From: Rhodobacteraceae bacterium HIMB11
Lineage (GTDB): Bacteria; Pseudomonadota; Alphaproteobacteria; Rhodobacterales; Rhodobacteraceae
DNA: 64,000 nt
Assembly (NCBI GenBank): GCA_000472185.1
Contig: AVDB01000010.1
Span: 1 to 64,000 of the forward strand
Direction: 5' to 3'
Under the pieces are notes generated by a model. That model did no database searches. It worked only from the letters and a program-made list of their open reading frames with translations, and had not been told where the DNA came from. Shown here piece by piece: positions 58,974 to 64,000 of the stretch (position 1 is the first letter of the stretch; each line of letters starts with the position of its first letter). Made by a program: the position numbers and the translations under genes.

Positions 58974-59018
58974 TTTGTCTTTTTCTAGTGGAGGTTTCAA
59001 AACGTAACGGAGGCAGAT

Positions 59019-59726
59019 ATGCGTGTGCTCTTGGTCGAGGACGACCCAAATACAGCGAAAAGCATCGAGATGATGCTGATCCATGCAAACCTGAATGTGT
59101 ATTGCACAGATATGGGAGAAGAGAGGATCGATCTTGCAAAGCTTTATGACTACGATCTGATCCTACTTGATTTAAACTTACCTGACATGACGGGTCACGA
59201 GGTTCTGCGCCAATTGCGTTTGGCGCGGATTACAACACCGATCCTAATACTGTCGGAAACAGATGACACAGAAAGCAAAATCCGCGGATTTGGATTTGGC
59301 GCAGATGATTATTTGACCAAACCGTTCCACCACGAAGAATTAATTGCGCGTATTCACGCCATCATTCGACGAAGCAAAGGGCATTCACAATCCATTATTC
59401 GAACGGGCAAGATTGCCGTGAATTTGGATGTCAAAACCGTCGAGGTGGATGGCGAAACCGTCCATCTAACGGGCAAAGAATACCAAATGTTGGAATTGCT
59501 GTCCCTGCGCAAGGGAACGACCCTGACCATAGAGATGTTTTTGAACCATCTTTATGGTGGGATGGATGAACCCGAATTGAAAATTATCGATGTATTTGTG
59601 TGTAAATTGCGCAAAAAATTGGTCGAGGCGACGGGCGAAGACAGTTGCATTCAAATGGTTTGGGGACGCGGTTACGTGCTAAAAGACCCGCTGCCCGACA
59701 TGGCAACACAAAAAATCGCCGTCTAA
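59019..59726 (+). CDS. ctrA: Cell-cycle/global regulator CtrA (OmpR-type response regulator)
   Basis: A 235-residue response regulator. The receiver domain has the acidic pair LLVEDD, the phospho-acceptor Asp in [11 protein letters not shown] and Lys in [12 protein letters not shown]; the OmpR winged helix includes [19 protein letters not shown] and [20 protein letters not shown]. The length and nearly invariant LSLRKGTT and [14 protein letters not shown] identify CtrA. In Rhodobacterales CtrA drives motility and gene-transfer-agent functions more than viability. GGAGG precedes the ATG at 59019. Confidence 0.95.
   Translation: MRVLLVEDDPNTAKSIEMMLIHANLNVYCTDMGEERIDLAKLYDYDLILLDLNLPDMTGHEVLRQLRLARITTPILILSETDDTESKIRGFGFGADDYLTKPFHHEELIARIHAIIRRSKGHSQSIIRTGKIAVNLDVKTVEVDGETVHLTGKEYQMLELLSLRKGTTLTIEMFLNHLYGGMDEPELKIIDVFVCKLRKKLVEATGEDSCIQMVWGRGYVLKDPLPDMATQKIAV

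Positions 59727-64000
<4,274 letters not shown>

Overview
This window is chromosomal DNA from an alphaproteobacterium, very probably a marine Rhodobacterales (Roseobacter-type) organism. The evidence is the CtrA regulator with its SciP (DUF1153) partner upstream, a RACo-type corrinoid activator plus an MttB-family methyltransferase without pyrrolysine, neighbouring DUF6477 and DUF6456 genes, a long DCD-type dCTP deaminase, a GAAC-N7-GAAC LexA operator in front of recA, and the gene order DUF177-rpmF-plsX-fabH-ihfA-merR. Base composition looks near-balanced, apart from one clearly AT-rich patch at 47.1-47.65 kb. Family assignments come from reading the sequence; no search was run.

Layout. 0-8.6 kb: erpA (reverse), then dgt, a ruined cation/proton antiporter, argS, a SPOR-domain protein, nagZ, scpA and scpB. 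8.6-10.7 kb: a glycosyltransferase broken by two in-frame stops, a dCTP deaminase and tRNA-Pro(GGG). 10.8-15 kb: a reverse-strand lipid/ribosome operon (DUF177, rpmF, plsX, fabH, ihfA, merR-type regulator). 15-18.1 kb: bamE, olsB and an ABC-F ATPase. 18.1-22.1 kb: intergenic repeats, an AbrB-family membrane protein, and a Rieske oxygenase with a coupled small protein and a frameshifted HTH regulator. 22.3-24.8 kb: ilvB-ilvH behind a branched-chain attenuator with a readable leader peptide. 25.4-26.7 kb: rpsF-rpsR-rplI. 27.4-31.2 kb: bactofilin, corrinoid activator, small membrane protein and agmatinase-type ureohydrolase. 31.4-39.1 kb: guaB, an RsmB-type methyltransferase, a 3' fragment of cckA, a sulfotransferase pseudogene, recA and alaS. 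39.1-47.1 kb: accessory genes (TfoX, TetR, broken ppk2, hydrolase, metA, P-loop protein, EamA transporter, GST, DUF2306, cytochrome b561, racemase). 47.1-49.2 kb: a 0.5 kb AT-rich insert flanked by duplicated guaA 3' ends, then guaA. 49.4-56.4 kb: mttB, DUF6477, broken DUF6456, oxyR, lipA, a dgoK-like gene and galM. 56.7-64 kb: TPR protein, mnmA, sciP, ctrA, ligA and recG (runs off the window end).

Two themes stand out. First, many accessory genes are broken (antiporter, glycosyltransferase, HTH regulator, sulfotransferase, ppk2, DUF6456, a cckA fragment, perhaps two small membrane proteins), while every housekeeping gene is intact. This points to real genome erosion rather than poor sequence. 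Second, the non-coding space is structured: two families of dispersed hairpin-rich repeats, an ilv attenuator and a small att-flanked insert at guaA. I did not find a convincing complete new multi-gene system. The best leads are the guaA mini-element, the repeat families and the orphan CckA receiver fragment.
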